Assembly: GCA_022452285.1 (NCBI GenBank)
Contig: JAKUNG010000003.1
Span: 1-39,130 of the forward strand
DNA: 39,130 nucleotides
Direction: 5' to 3'
Source of the DNA: Terriglobia bacterium
GTDB lineage: Bacteria; Acidobacteriota; Terriglobia; Versatilivoradales; Versatilivoraceae
Shown here in pieces: positions 7,943 through 15,598 of the stretch; position 1 is the stretch's first letter; every line of letters starts with the position of its first letter. Below the pieces are notes generated by a model that was given only the letters and a program-made list of their open reading frames with translations, did no database searches and was not told the DNA's origin. Both the position numbers and the translations under genes were made by a program.

Positions 7943-10387
7943 ATGGTTCGGACACAAAAACCTTTAAAAGATACTTTTACCCTTTCTGAGCCCAGAACTC
8001 CTAAGACAGGTTCATCAGCCTCACATATCACTACGCTCGAGCAAATTCAAAAGCGTATTCTTTGGTTAAGTATGCAGATCGTTCATTATGCTAATACTGA
8101 TTCAGGGAGGAATGCTCAAGAAAAAGTTGGGGGCCACCAGGCAAGCTGTGCATCCATCGTAAGCTTAATGACTGCCCTCTATTTTTATGGTTTACGTTTT
8201 GGAGATAGGGTTTCAGTAAAACCTCATGCCTCACCAGTCTTCCATGCGATTCAATATTTACTTGGTAATCTTCCGGAAGAAAAATTACGTCAGTTTCGCA
8301 GTTTTAAGGGTCTTCAATCCTATCCTAGCCGCACCAAAGATGTTGATCCTGTTGACTTCTCAACAGGATCGGTAGGTCTGGGAGCAGTAATTCCTAACTT
8401 TTTACGCTTGACTCGTCAGTTTGTTCAAGACCATTTTAAAGACCTTAGGCATAATCGATTTATTGCTCTTATCGGAGATGCAGAGCTAGATGAGGGAAAC
8501 GTTTGGGAAGCCTTGGGTGAAGAAACACTTCAAGACATAGGACAGATTCTATGGATTGTTGATTTGAACCGTCAGAGTCTTGATCGCGTTGTGCCCAGTG
8601 GTAAGGCTCAAAAAATAGAGGAAATGTTTCGTATTAATGGCTGGAAAGTAATCGAATTGAAATATGGTTGTGCTCTCGACGAGGCCTTTAAACTGCCCCA
8701 TGGAGAGAGGTTGAAAAAGCGTATTGACCTGATGTCTAACGATGAGTACCAGAGTTTATTGCGAATCAATGATGGAGAGAAAATTCGAAATAGGCTAGCT
8801 GAAACGAATGAAGGTCCAGACAAAAAATTACTCAAGCTACTTAGTAAATATTCTTCCGAAAAAATTAAACCACTCTTAGCTGATCTCGGAGGTCACGATC
8901 TACAAAAAATTATAGGCGGATTAGATGAAGCTGACAAAATTACTAATCAACCAGTTGTAATTATTGCCTATACCATTAAGGGATGGGAACTACCACTAGC
9001 AGGAGACCCATTAAACCATGCCAAACTTCTAACCGTTGATCAAATGAAGGAATTGAAAAATAGACTAGGGATCTCTCCTGGAAAAGAATTTTCCCAATTT
9101 GAGAATGGAAGCCCAGAAGAAGCTTTCATTAAAAACCGTCTGCATCAATTTCAGATTGATTCAAACAGAGAGAAAAAATCGTCTCCTAAAACCCCGCTTT
9201 CAATTCCCGAAAGTCTTGAATCAAATTACAGGGGCAATATATCAACCCAACAAGCTTTAGGACGTTTATTAACTGCTTTGGGTCGCATTCCTGAAGTTTC
9301 CGATCGAATGGTGACCACCTCTCCTGATGTTGCAATTTCCACCAACCTAGGGGGATGGATCAACAAAATGAAAGTATATTACCCAGAGGAAAAAATAAAT
9401 TTTTTTAGTAAGAATTCAGTAACTTCTATGCTGAATTGGGAACAATCTCCTAAGGGACACCATATAGAATTGGGTATCTCTGAAAATAATCTTTTCCTGT
9501 TACTAAACATGCTAGGCCTATCCCAGGAATTTAATGGAGAAGTTCTTTTACCCTTTGGTACTATTTATGATCCTTTCATTGCAAGAGGTTTAGATGCCTT
9601 AACTTATGCCGCTTATTCAGAATCTAAATTTATCTTTGCCGGAACACCTTCTGGTATCTCACTTAGCCCAGAAGGAGGAGCCCATCAGTCTATTATCACA
9701 CCATCAATTGGGATGGAGATGCCTAATCTGGTTTACTATGAACCAACATTTGCTCAAGAATTGGAATGGATTTTTTTAGCAGGACTGAAACAGCTTTTAG
9801 ACCGGAAAAGAGGTAAAATTCTTTATTTAAGACTTTCCACACGGTTGGTTTCACAAGCGCTTTTTCCAATTAACCAGGAAAAACAGGCCTTAAATCAACT
9901 GAGAACCAACATTTTACGCGGTGGTTATCGGATTCTAGACCACCAAGCTAATCCACTTTATTCTCCAAAGAAAAATGTATTAAATATTTTTGCCTCTGGT
10001 GTCATGGTACCTGAGGCCTTGACAGCTAGCCAGCACCTGGAAGAAGAAGGGTTGTTGGCCAACGTCATTGCAGTAACAAGCCCTGACCTCCTTTACCGCG
10101 CCTGGCAACAAGGTAACAAACTTCGGATGAAGAATCCTAAAATCCACTCTACATTTCATTTGGAACAACTAATTCCAACAAAAGAACGTCAAGTCCCAAT
10201 TGTTACTGTACTGGATGGCCATTCTCATACACTTTCCTTTTTAGGAAGTGTATTTGGTAGCCGGGTACTTTGTCTCGGTGTAGATGAATTTGGTCAATCT
10301 GGGTCCACCCAAGAACTCTATGACCACTATGACATTGGAGTTAAAGCAATTGTAACTGGAGCTCACCAAATAATGCATTCCTTCTAA
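7943..10387 (+). CDS. Transketolase/homodimeric pyruvate dehydrogenase E1-like thiamine-diphosphate enzyme
   Basis: The 814-residue protein resembles the AceE/transketolase-like proteins of many Proteobacteria. The N-terminal TPP domain has GGHQASCAS (63-71), KPHASPVFHA (93-102), FSTGSVGLG (139-147) and the TPP motif GDAELDE (178-184) with Asn209. The first two motif residues are the usual GD, but the third is Ala instead of Gly. The pyrimidine-binding domain lies around residues 430-620, and a C-terminal transketolase domain around 640-814 contains LGVDEFGQSG. No E2 or E3 gene is nearby, so it need not be part of a pyruvate dehydrogenase complex. Pairing with an aldolase suggests ketol transfer or keto-acid decarboxylation. 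There is no clear Shine-Dalgarno; translational coupling to the upstream gene is likely. Confidence 0.82.
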   Translation: MVRTQKPLKDTFTLSEPRTPKTGSSASHITTLEQIQKRILWLSMQIVHYANTDSGRNAQEKVGGHQASCASIVSLMTALYFYGLRFGDRVSVKPHASPVFHAIQYLLGNLPEEKLRQFRSFKGLQSYPSRTKDVDPVDFSTGSVGLGAVIPNFLRLTRQFVQDHFKDLRHNRFIALIGDAELDEGNVWEALGEETLQDIGQILWIVDLNRQSLDRVVPSGKAQKIEEMFRINGWKVIELKYGCALDEAFKLPHGERLKKRIDLMSNDEYQSLLRINDGEKIRNRLAETNEGPDKKLLKLLSKYSSEKIKPLLADLGGHDLQKIIGGLDEADKITNQPVVIIAYTIKGWELPLAGDPLNHAKLLTVDQMKELKNRLGISPGKEFSQFENGSPEEAFIKNRLHQFQIDSNREKKSSPKTPLSIPESLESNYRGNISTQQALGRLLTALGRIPEVSDRMVTTSPDVAISTNLGGWINKMKVYYPEEKINFFSKNSVTSMLNWEQSPKGHHIELGISENNLFLLLNMLGLSQEFNGEVLLPFGTIYDPFIARGLDALTYAAYSESKFIFAGTPSGISLSPEGGAHQSIITPSIGMEMPNLVYYEPTFAQELEWIFLAGLKQLLDRKRGKILYLRLSTRLVSQALFPINQEKQALNQLRTNILRGGYRILDHQANPLYSPKKNVLNIFASGVMVPEALTASQHLEEEGLLANVIAVTSPDLLYRAWQQGNKLRMKNPKIHSTFHLEQLIPTKERQVPIVTVLDGHSHTLSFLGSVFGSRVLCLGVDEFGQSGSTQELYDHYDIGVKAIVTGAHQIMHSF

Positions 10388-10413
10388 CTAATCTCCCTTC
10401 TTAACTGCTACCA

Positions 10414-10456
10414 GAACACTACATGGGTTCCTGCTGTGTAAGGCAATGTAGTGTTC
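10414..10456. terminator. Perfect 11-bp inverted repeat between convergent genes
   Basis: GAACACTACAT (10414-10424) pairs perfectly with ATGTAGTGTTC (10446-10456) around a 21-base loop. It lies just after the transketolase-like gene (plus) and overlaps the last codons and stop of aguA (minus). Its position between converging genes suggests a bidirectional terminator or RNA 3'-end stabiliser. There is no clear T-run on either side, so intrinsic termination is unproven. Confidence 0.4.
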
Positions 10457-11486
10457 CAAGTCCCCATACTAAGTCAACACTATGGATTCCAATGACGGTT
10501 CGATCAGGGAATAGGTTCTTAAGAATTTTTAAAGCTAGGTAGTCATTGGGATCATTGAATGTGGGAACCAAAACAGTCTGATTAGCAATATAAAAATTTG
10601 CATAACTTGCAGGTAAACGCTGTCCTTTAAAGAAGAGTGGATTTGGCATTGGAAGTTCAACTATGCGGAAAGTTTTATCATCTTGATCAGTAGCGGAATA
10701 TAACCGTCTAAGATTGTCCTGTAATGGCTCATAGTTGATGTCATTTTGATTTGTTTCTACAGAAACGACTATCGTCGTTGAATTGACAAATCGGGCTAGA
10801 TCATCAATATGTCCATGGGTATCGTCTCCAGCGATTCCTCTACCCAGCCAAATTACCTTTTCAATTCCCATATAATGATTAAAAATCTTTTCCAATTCCA
10901 GCTGAGAAAGACTTGGATTTCTCATTTGGGAAAAACTAAGTAGACATTCTTCAGTAGTCATGAGGGTTCCTAAACCATTGGCTTCAATACTACCTCCTTC
11001 TAAAACCACTGGACGTCCATTTTTATAATTTTGTGGTTTCCATTGTTCAATTCCAAGCAATTGGGCAATTTTCTTAGGAACAGCATTATCTCTCTTCCAG
11101 TTCGAATATTTGGCCCACCCGTTAAATCCCCAGTTAAGAATTCCCAGTTTATCCGGCTCTGAACGACCATATTTGATAAACATTGGTCCTGAATCACGCA
11201 ACCACCCTCTATCGGTCAAAACTCTGTAAAATTCTATCTTCTCCAGATCTATCTGAGCTTGAGATAGCATTTGTTTTACTTTTTTTTCTCGAGTGAAATT
11301 ATCTATTAAAACCTTAACCTTTTCTTGGCAATGAAGATGTCGGACAATCTCAACATAAACCCAAGGGATAGCTGAAAACTTTCCAGGCCAATCTGACCTC
11401 TGGTGAGGCCAGACTATCCAAGTGGCTCGATGTTCCTCCCATTCAGCCGGGATTCTATAATTAACAGGGACTAACTGATTATTCAT
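10419..11486 (-). CDS. aguA: Agmatine deiminase
   Basis: The 355-residue protein belongs to the peptidyl-arginine-deiminase-like agmatine deiminase family. It hydrolyses agmatine to N-carbamoylputrescine and ammonia. Motifs in order are EWEEHRATWIVWP near the N-terminus, LRDSGPMF, FNGWAKY, EGGSIEANG, GDDTHGHIDDLARF with the catalytic His/Asp residues, and GLGTLHCLTQQ with the nucleophile Cys348. Length is normal for the family (about 350). It is the last gene of a minus-strand run aguB - TraB-family gene - aguA, 24 bases after the TraB-family gene. With aguB it forms the two steps from agmatine to putrescine. Arginine decarboxylase, the first step, is not in this window. Confidence 0.95.
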   Translation of the reverse strand: MNNQLVPVNYRIPAEWEEHRATWIVWPHQRSDWPGKFSAIPWVYVEIVRHLHCQEKVKVLIDNFTREKKVKQMLSQAQIDLEKIEFYRVLTDRGWLRDSGPMFIKYGRSEPDKLGILNWGFNGWAKYSNWKRDNAVPKKIAQLLGIEQWKPQNYKNGRPVVLEGGSIEANGLGTLMTTEECLLSFSQMRNPSLSQLELEKIFNHYMGIEKVIWLGRGIAGDDTHGHIDDLARFVNSTTIVVSVETNQNDINYEPLQDNLRRLYSATDQDDKTFRIVELPMPNPLFFKGQRLPASYANFYIANQTVLVPTFNDPNDYLALKILKNLFPDRTVIGIHSVDLVWGLGTLHCLTQQEPM

Positions 11487-11510
11487 AATGACCCAAAAAG
11501 AAAAAGTTAA

Positions 11511-12434
11511 TCATAATTGTTTCACCTTGTGACCCTGTTTCATTAATAATTGGACTAGCCCATCTGGTCCCACTAAATGGGCAGTACCAACAATAATCAA
11601 GGTGGTTCGATCCTCTTCTAAAAACTGCTTTATTCGAGACAACCAGTTCCTATTTCTGTCTGTTATCAGTCTTTTATACACATCAGGGAAATTTTTAAAG
11701 CTTGAAAGTAAGAGTCTTTCCAACTCAGCTAGATTACCTTGATTCCATGCCTTTAATATTGCATTGAATTCTTGTTCGATGAGATCCAGATCCTCCAAAG
11801 TTTGTATTAATGCTAATTCCTGATCCTCAGTTGACATTCCATCCAGTCTGTCTAATTGATACTCTATCGTTTCAAGGTTAAGAATCTCTTTATTCAAATA
11901 TTTTGCCTTATCAAAAAAAAACTGATCCACACCGTGATTAGGGTCAAATCCTAATTCTTTTAGCTTAGCTGTTGTCATTGTTAGCATCAACAACCAGGGT
12001 TTAAAGGAACGAAATGCATCAAATGACAATCCCATACCCTCAATCTTCTTCTTTGCTAAGTAAAATGTTTCTAATGAGATATTTAAGTTAACTTCTGGGC
12101 CGCTAAAGCTTCCTTTACTGAGAATCAATTGTTGGGATTTCGGAGAATTCATTGATTCCATATCGACCTCGAATACAACAACTTTGGCACGATTGAGGGC
12201 TATCTTAGCAGCAGTTGTCATTTGATAACTGTTAGGTTTTAACAAATGAATAGACCCAAGCAAAAAAACCGTTCCCTTAGAAGAAACCTCCCACAAACAA
12301 CCTTTACTTCCTCCTTCTACAGAACTCTGAATCTCTGACTGAAAACCCTTATCAAAAAGGGTAAACAACGATAAACCAATCAAAATTTTTACAAAAAATA
12401 TCTTCCTTTTTCTAAAACTAAACAGTTTTTTCAA
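11511..12434 (-). CDS. TraB/GumN-family protein, probably exported
   Basis: The 307-residue protein shows the TraB/GumN (PF01963-like) pattern. GSIHLL (near residue 56) is close to the N-terminus, VVFEVDME follows, and GTAHLVGPDGL is near the C-terminus. These conserved His/Glu positions resemble those of metal-dependent Tiki-type proteases, but catalysis has not been shown for most bacterial members. A basic N-terminus followed by a hydrophobic stretch (about residues 14-28) suggests export or a membrane anchor. The gene sits between aguB (62-base gap) and aguA (24-base gap), an unexpected partner for polyamine enzymes. I infer co-transcription from the spacing. Confidence 0.82.
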   Translation of the reverse strand: MKKLFSFRKRKIFFVKILIGLSLFTLFDKGFQSEIQSSVEGGSKGCLWEVSSKGTVFLLGSIHLLKPNSYQMTTAAKIALNRAKVVVFEVDMESMNSPKSQQLILSKGSFSGPEVNLNISLETFYLAKKKIEGMGLSFDAFRSFKPWLLMLTMTTAKLKELGFDPNHGVDQFFFDKAKYLNKEILNLETIEYQLDRLDGMSTEDQELALIQTLEDLDLIEQEFNAILKAWNQGNLAELERLLLSSFKNFPDVYKRLITDRNRNWLSRIKQFLEEDRTTLIIVGTAHLVGPDGLVQLLMKQGHKVKQL

Positions 12435-12496
12435 TTTGATTCCATCCTTTTAAACAAGAATTAAATCTTTCAGTATTTCTATTTTAATCCTACATT

Positions 12497-13414
12497 TTAT
12501 AAATTACTGCCTAGATTATCGATAAAACGTCTCTTAATTTGACTGTAACTATCAATCCGTCTATCTCGCAGAAATGGCCACTCACGTCGAACCTTTTCAA
12601 CCCTTGACAAGTCGCAGTCTGCAATTAATAACTCCTCCTTCTCCCTTGAGGCTTCACTAAGGACGATGCCAAAAGGATCACAAACAAAAGAGCTACCCCA
12701 AAACTCCAAACCTACATCTAGAGAAGGACCCTCATGGCCTACTCGATTAACAGAAGCAACAAAAAAACCATTAGCAATAGAGTGTGAACGTTGAATGGTT
12801 ATCCAAGCCTCCAGTTGTGAAAGCCCATTTTCAGTTTTTTCTGTGGGATGCCAACCAATAGCCGTAGGATAAAATAAAATCTTTGCTCCAGCCAAAGCCA
12901 TGAGTCGAGCTGCTTCTGGATACCACTGATCCCAACAGATCAAGACACCAATACGCCCGTAACGAGTATCAAAGGTGGGATATCCTTGATCACCAGGAGT
13001 AAAGTAAAACTTCTCATAGTAAAAAGGGTCATCTGGAATATGCATTTTTCTATAGCTACCCAACAAGGTACCATCGGCATCTATAACAACCGCAGTATTG
13101 TGGTAAATCCCCGCTGCCCTGCGTTCAAAGATAGGGACGATGATTACCATCGCATATTTGCGGGCTAATGATGCAAACAACTTGGTTGTGGATCCAGGAA
13201 TAGATTCTGCTAAATTAAAAAGTTCGGTATCCTCCTTTTGACAGAAATACTGGGAGCGAAACAGTTCCTGAAGACAAACAATTTGAACTCCTAGTTTGGA
13301 CGCACAAACAATGGCATCCTCTGCCTTTTCTAGATTTACTTGAGTATGTTCTGTACAAGCCATCTGGAGTAGACCAATTTTGACTCTGGAAGTACCTGGT
13401 GACTTTAATTGAAT
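12497..13414 (-). CDS. aguB: N-carbamoylputrescine amidase with a probable AUU start codon
   Basis: The protein is a nitrilase-superfamily amidase that converts N-carbamoylputrescine to putrescine, CO2 and ammonia. The Glu-Lys-Cys triad is visible: Glu50 (LQELFRS), Lys123 (YRKMHIPDDP) and Cys160 (LICWDQWYPE), counting from the ATT start. The first ATG (13363) would remove the conserved first strand (KIGLLQMACT), which is encoded in frame just upstream. No in-frame ATG, GTG or TTG exists before the upstream TAA. A perfect GGAGGT (13421-13426) lies six bases before ATT 13414. I therefore place the start at this ATT, giving 305 residues, about normal for the family. A base error changing ATG to ATT is the alternative. 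It is the first gene of the aguB-TraB-aguA group. Confidence 0.9.
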   Translation of the reverse strand: MQLKSPGTSRVKIGLLQMACTEHTQVNLEKAEDAIVCASKLGVQIVCLQELFRSQYFCQKEDTELFNLAESIPGSTTKLFASLARKYAMVIIVPIFERRAAGIYHNTAVVIDADGTLLGSYRKMHIPDDPFYYEKFYFTPGDQGYPTFDTRYGRIGVLICWDQWYPEAARLMALAGAKILFYPTAIGWHPTEKTENGLSQLEAWITIQRSHSIANGFFVASVNRVGHEGPSLDVGLEFWGSSFVCDPFGIVLSEASREKEELLIADCDLSRVEKVRREWPFLRDRRIDSYSQIKRRFIDNLGSNL

Positions 13415-13795
13415 AGTTACACCTCCTTTTTAGATCCAAAAGTCAACTATAGTTCATCAAGAACTATCTTTGTGTCATTATTTCAAAATCTTAAACAATA
13501 TTTTTATTATGATTAAATTTGTCTTCTCTTGAACCTCCAATCCTGATAGTAACTAATAGTTCTATTTTGAATAATAAGAAAATGAATCACCCAAGATTTT
13601 ATGTATTTAGACAAGTAACAATTATTTTTTTGATCTCATTTTTGTTCTACTCTTAAACAAATAAAACTGTCAAAATTTAGAGAATGGTCCTCAAATATAG
13701 AGGTTCTAGAAATAAGTTCCCTATAGTGGACCCTATACTTGTGATATATATAGTGTTTGTAAATACTTAATCTACTTAGGTATCAGGAGCTAATA
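13415..13795. promoter_or_regulatory. Divergent intergenic region of aguB and aroC with a nested hairpin
   Basis: This 381-base region separates aguB (minus) from aroC (plus) and must contain both promoters; I cannot assign -10/-35 boxes confidently. The left end holds the aguB Shine-Dalgarno. At 13686-13732 a nested inverted repeat can form: GGTCC (13686-13690) with GGACC (13728-13732), and TATAG (13696-13700) with CTATA (13721-13725). A further GG/CC pair forms inside, with a bulged A. This lies 64-110 bases before aroC and may be a leader hairpin or operator. The rest is very A+T-rich with no ORF. Confidence 0.35.
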
Positions 13796-15043
13796 ATGGA
13801 GATACTTGGTGGTCCTCTATATGGAGCCGCTGGTGCTGGAGAATCACACGGGCCAGCGATTACTACAATTATTTTTGGATGCCCTCCAGGTCTCAATATT
13901 TCTAGACCAGTGATTCAGAAATATCTAGATCGTAGACGTCCAGGAAGTAATAAACATGGGACTCCCCGACGCGAAGAAGACCGTTTGATTTTACTTTCTG
14001 GTTTATATCAAGAATCCCATGACCGATTATTAGCTGGTCCAGTGATTGGTTCTGAAGAACCAAACCAACCCCGTAGCGTACCTACTTATGAAGAAGGGTA
14101 CACCACAGGTGAACCTTTAGCAGCTTTGGTTTTTTCTTCGGCAAAGCGTTCTCAAGATTATGAACAGTTTCTAGGGGAAAAAGGAGATGTTCGTCCTGGA
14201 CATACTGATCTAGTTAAGTATCACCAGGCCCAAGGATTCTTGGACCCTAGAGGTGGAGGGCGTTCTAGCTACCGATCAACCATTTCAGATGTCATAGCAG
14301 GTTCTGTAGCAAGGATTTTCCTTCAAGAAAAATTTAAGACTATTATCTTATCGTCTATTTGCCAAGTTGGACATTTGAAGACTGAATTTACTCTTATCAA
14401 TCAGCTTGAAAAATTAAAGAATTCTTCCTCACAAAAATTTTCACTTGCGTCTATCACCCGCTTAGAAAACATTTTAGAGGATTCAGAAATCCATACACTT
14501 AACCCTGATTTTGCGGCTGAAGCAGGGGAATTAATTAGAAAAACTCGAAAGAAAGGAGACTCAATAGGTGCTGCTGTTGAGGTAGTAGCCATCAATCCTC
14601 CAGCATTAGTCGGTGAACCTCTTTACCAAAGCCTCAAATTACGTCTGATGGGCACCTTGGGTGGTTTGCACGCTGTGCAGTCCTGTGAGATAGGTTCCGG
14701 ATGGAAGGTGGTAGAACGCCAAGGAAGCACAAATAACGATCAGATCAGACAATCAGGCTATCAGAGCAACCATCATGGGGGAGTATTGGGTGGAATCACT
14801 ACTGGATCCCCAATTCTCTGCCGAGTAGGATTTAAACCAACCTCAACCATTTCTTTGCCCCAAAAGTCAGTACGCAAAAATTTGGAAGAAATTGAATTTA
14901 AACTTAAGAGTGGACGACATGATCCCTGCGTAGGAATTCGAGCAGGAATTACATTAGAATCTCGTCTAGCAATTGAATTGATGAATGCCGTGTTGATGCA
15001 TCAGTCACAAAAAGTTGATTCCAAGGCCTTTGAGTTGTTCTAA
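13796..15043 (+). CDS. aroC: Chorismate synthase (with an internal insertion)
   Basis: The enzyme converts 5-enolpyruvylshikimate-3-phosphate to chorismate using reduced FMN, the last common step of aromatic amino acid synthesis. Family motifs are GAGESHGPA (14-22), DRRRPGSNKHGT (44-55), RPGHTD, GGGRSSYRS and GSGWKVVE. At 415 residues it is longer than the usual 350-390. About 25 extra residues (ESHDRLLAG to YEEGY, roughly 74-100) lie before the conserved TTGEPLA segment. RPGHTD replaces the usual RPGHAD. The start ATG 13796 has GGAG six bases upstream. It is monocistronic here, followed by a 250-base gap to the YHS gene. Confidence 0.93.
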   Translation: MEILGGPLYGAAGAGESHGPAITTIIFGCPPGLNISRPVIQKYLDRRRPGSNKHGTPRREEDRLILLSGLYQESHDRLLAGPVIGSEEPNQPRSVPTYEEGYTTGEPLAALVFSSAKRSQDYEQFLGEKGDVRPGHTDLVKYHQAQGFLDPRGGGRSSYRSTISDVIAGSVARIFLQEKFKTIILSSICQVGHLKTEFTLINQLEKLKNSSSQKFSLASITRLENILEDSEIHTLNPDFAAEAGELIRKTRKKGDSIGAAVEVVAINPPALVGEPLYQSLKLRLMGTLGGLHAVQSCEIGSGWKVVERQGSTNNDQIRQSGYQSNHHGGVLGGITTGSPILCRVGFKPTSTISLPQKSVRKNLEEIEFKLKSGRHDPCVGIRAGITLESRLAIELMNAVLMHQSQKVDSKAFELF

Positions 15044-15221
15044 ATTCTGCAATTTCCGAAACCAATTAATAATTTTCTCTGATCGCCACTAATCAACGGT
15101 TCTGCCTAACGTCATTTTAAAAAACCCATCGTTTAAATCAAATCAGTGTAAAGAATCGATGTATTCGAATAGCTCTTTTTGAGCTTAACTGAATCGGTGA
15201 TAGAATTAGAGAGTAAGATGG

Positions 15222-15260
15222 GGACTTAATTGATTGTGAAAATTAATTTACAATCAGTCC
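15222..15260 (+). promoter_or_regulatory. Bulged hairpin upstream of the YHS-domain gene
   Basis: GGAC (15222-15225) and TGATTGT (15231-15237) pair with ACAATCA (15250-15256) and GTCC (15257-15260). This leaves a five-base bulge on the 5' arm and a 12-base loop. It ends 33 bases before the YHS start. No T-run follows, so I favour an operator or leader hairpin over a terminator of aroC. A smaller hairpin, AGCTC/GAGCT with a T5 loop, lies at 15171-15185. Confidence 0.35.
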
Positions 15261-15293
15261 ACTAAAAGCTGTTTAAGAATGGGAGCCTGTTCG

Positions 15294-15572
15294 ATGAAAT
15301 GGCTGATTCAAATATTGTTTCTTGTTTCCCTATTTATGTTCGTTCGGGGAATTCTTCGCACACTTTTTGCTTCCAAAAAAGCTCCCTCCAACTTTAAATC
15401 ATCCAACCCTTTCTATAGCGAACAATCCAAGGTAAAACAGGGGAAAATGGAAAAAGATCCGGTTTGTGGAACTTACGTAGACGTAGATACTGCCTTGCAA
15501 AAATCCTTTAGTGGAAAAACTTTGTATTTTTGTTCTTCTGATTGCCTCGAAAAGTTCAAGGCAAGCCACTAG
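15294..15572 (+). CDS. Membrane-anchored YHS-domain protein
   Basis: The 92-residue protein starts with one hydrophobic segment (WLIQILFLVSLFMFV), followed by a basic linker. A C-terminal YHS/TRASH-like metal-binding domain begins at KDPVCG and continues through LYFCSSDCLEKF. The cysteines of CG and CSSDC are the expected metal ligands. Such domains bind copper or other soft metals, or serve as assembly factors; the metal is unknown. I chose ATG 15294 because GGGAG lies eight bases upstream. An in-frame ATG at 15279 would add MGACS and overlap that Shine-Dalgarno. It converges with pyrC, ending 26 bases from it. Confidence 0.75.
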   Translation: MKWLIQILFLVSLFMFVRGILRTLFASKKAPSNFKSSNPFYSEQSKVKQGKMEKDPVCGTYVDVDTALQKSFSGKTLYFCSSDCLEKFKASH

Positions 15573-15598
15573 TCTTTATATTTTTCTCTACTTTCTTA

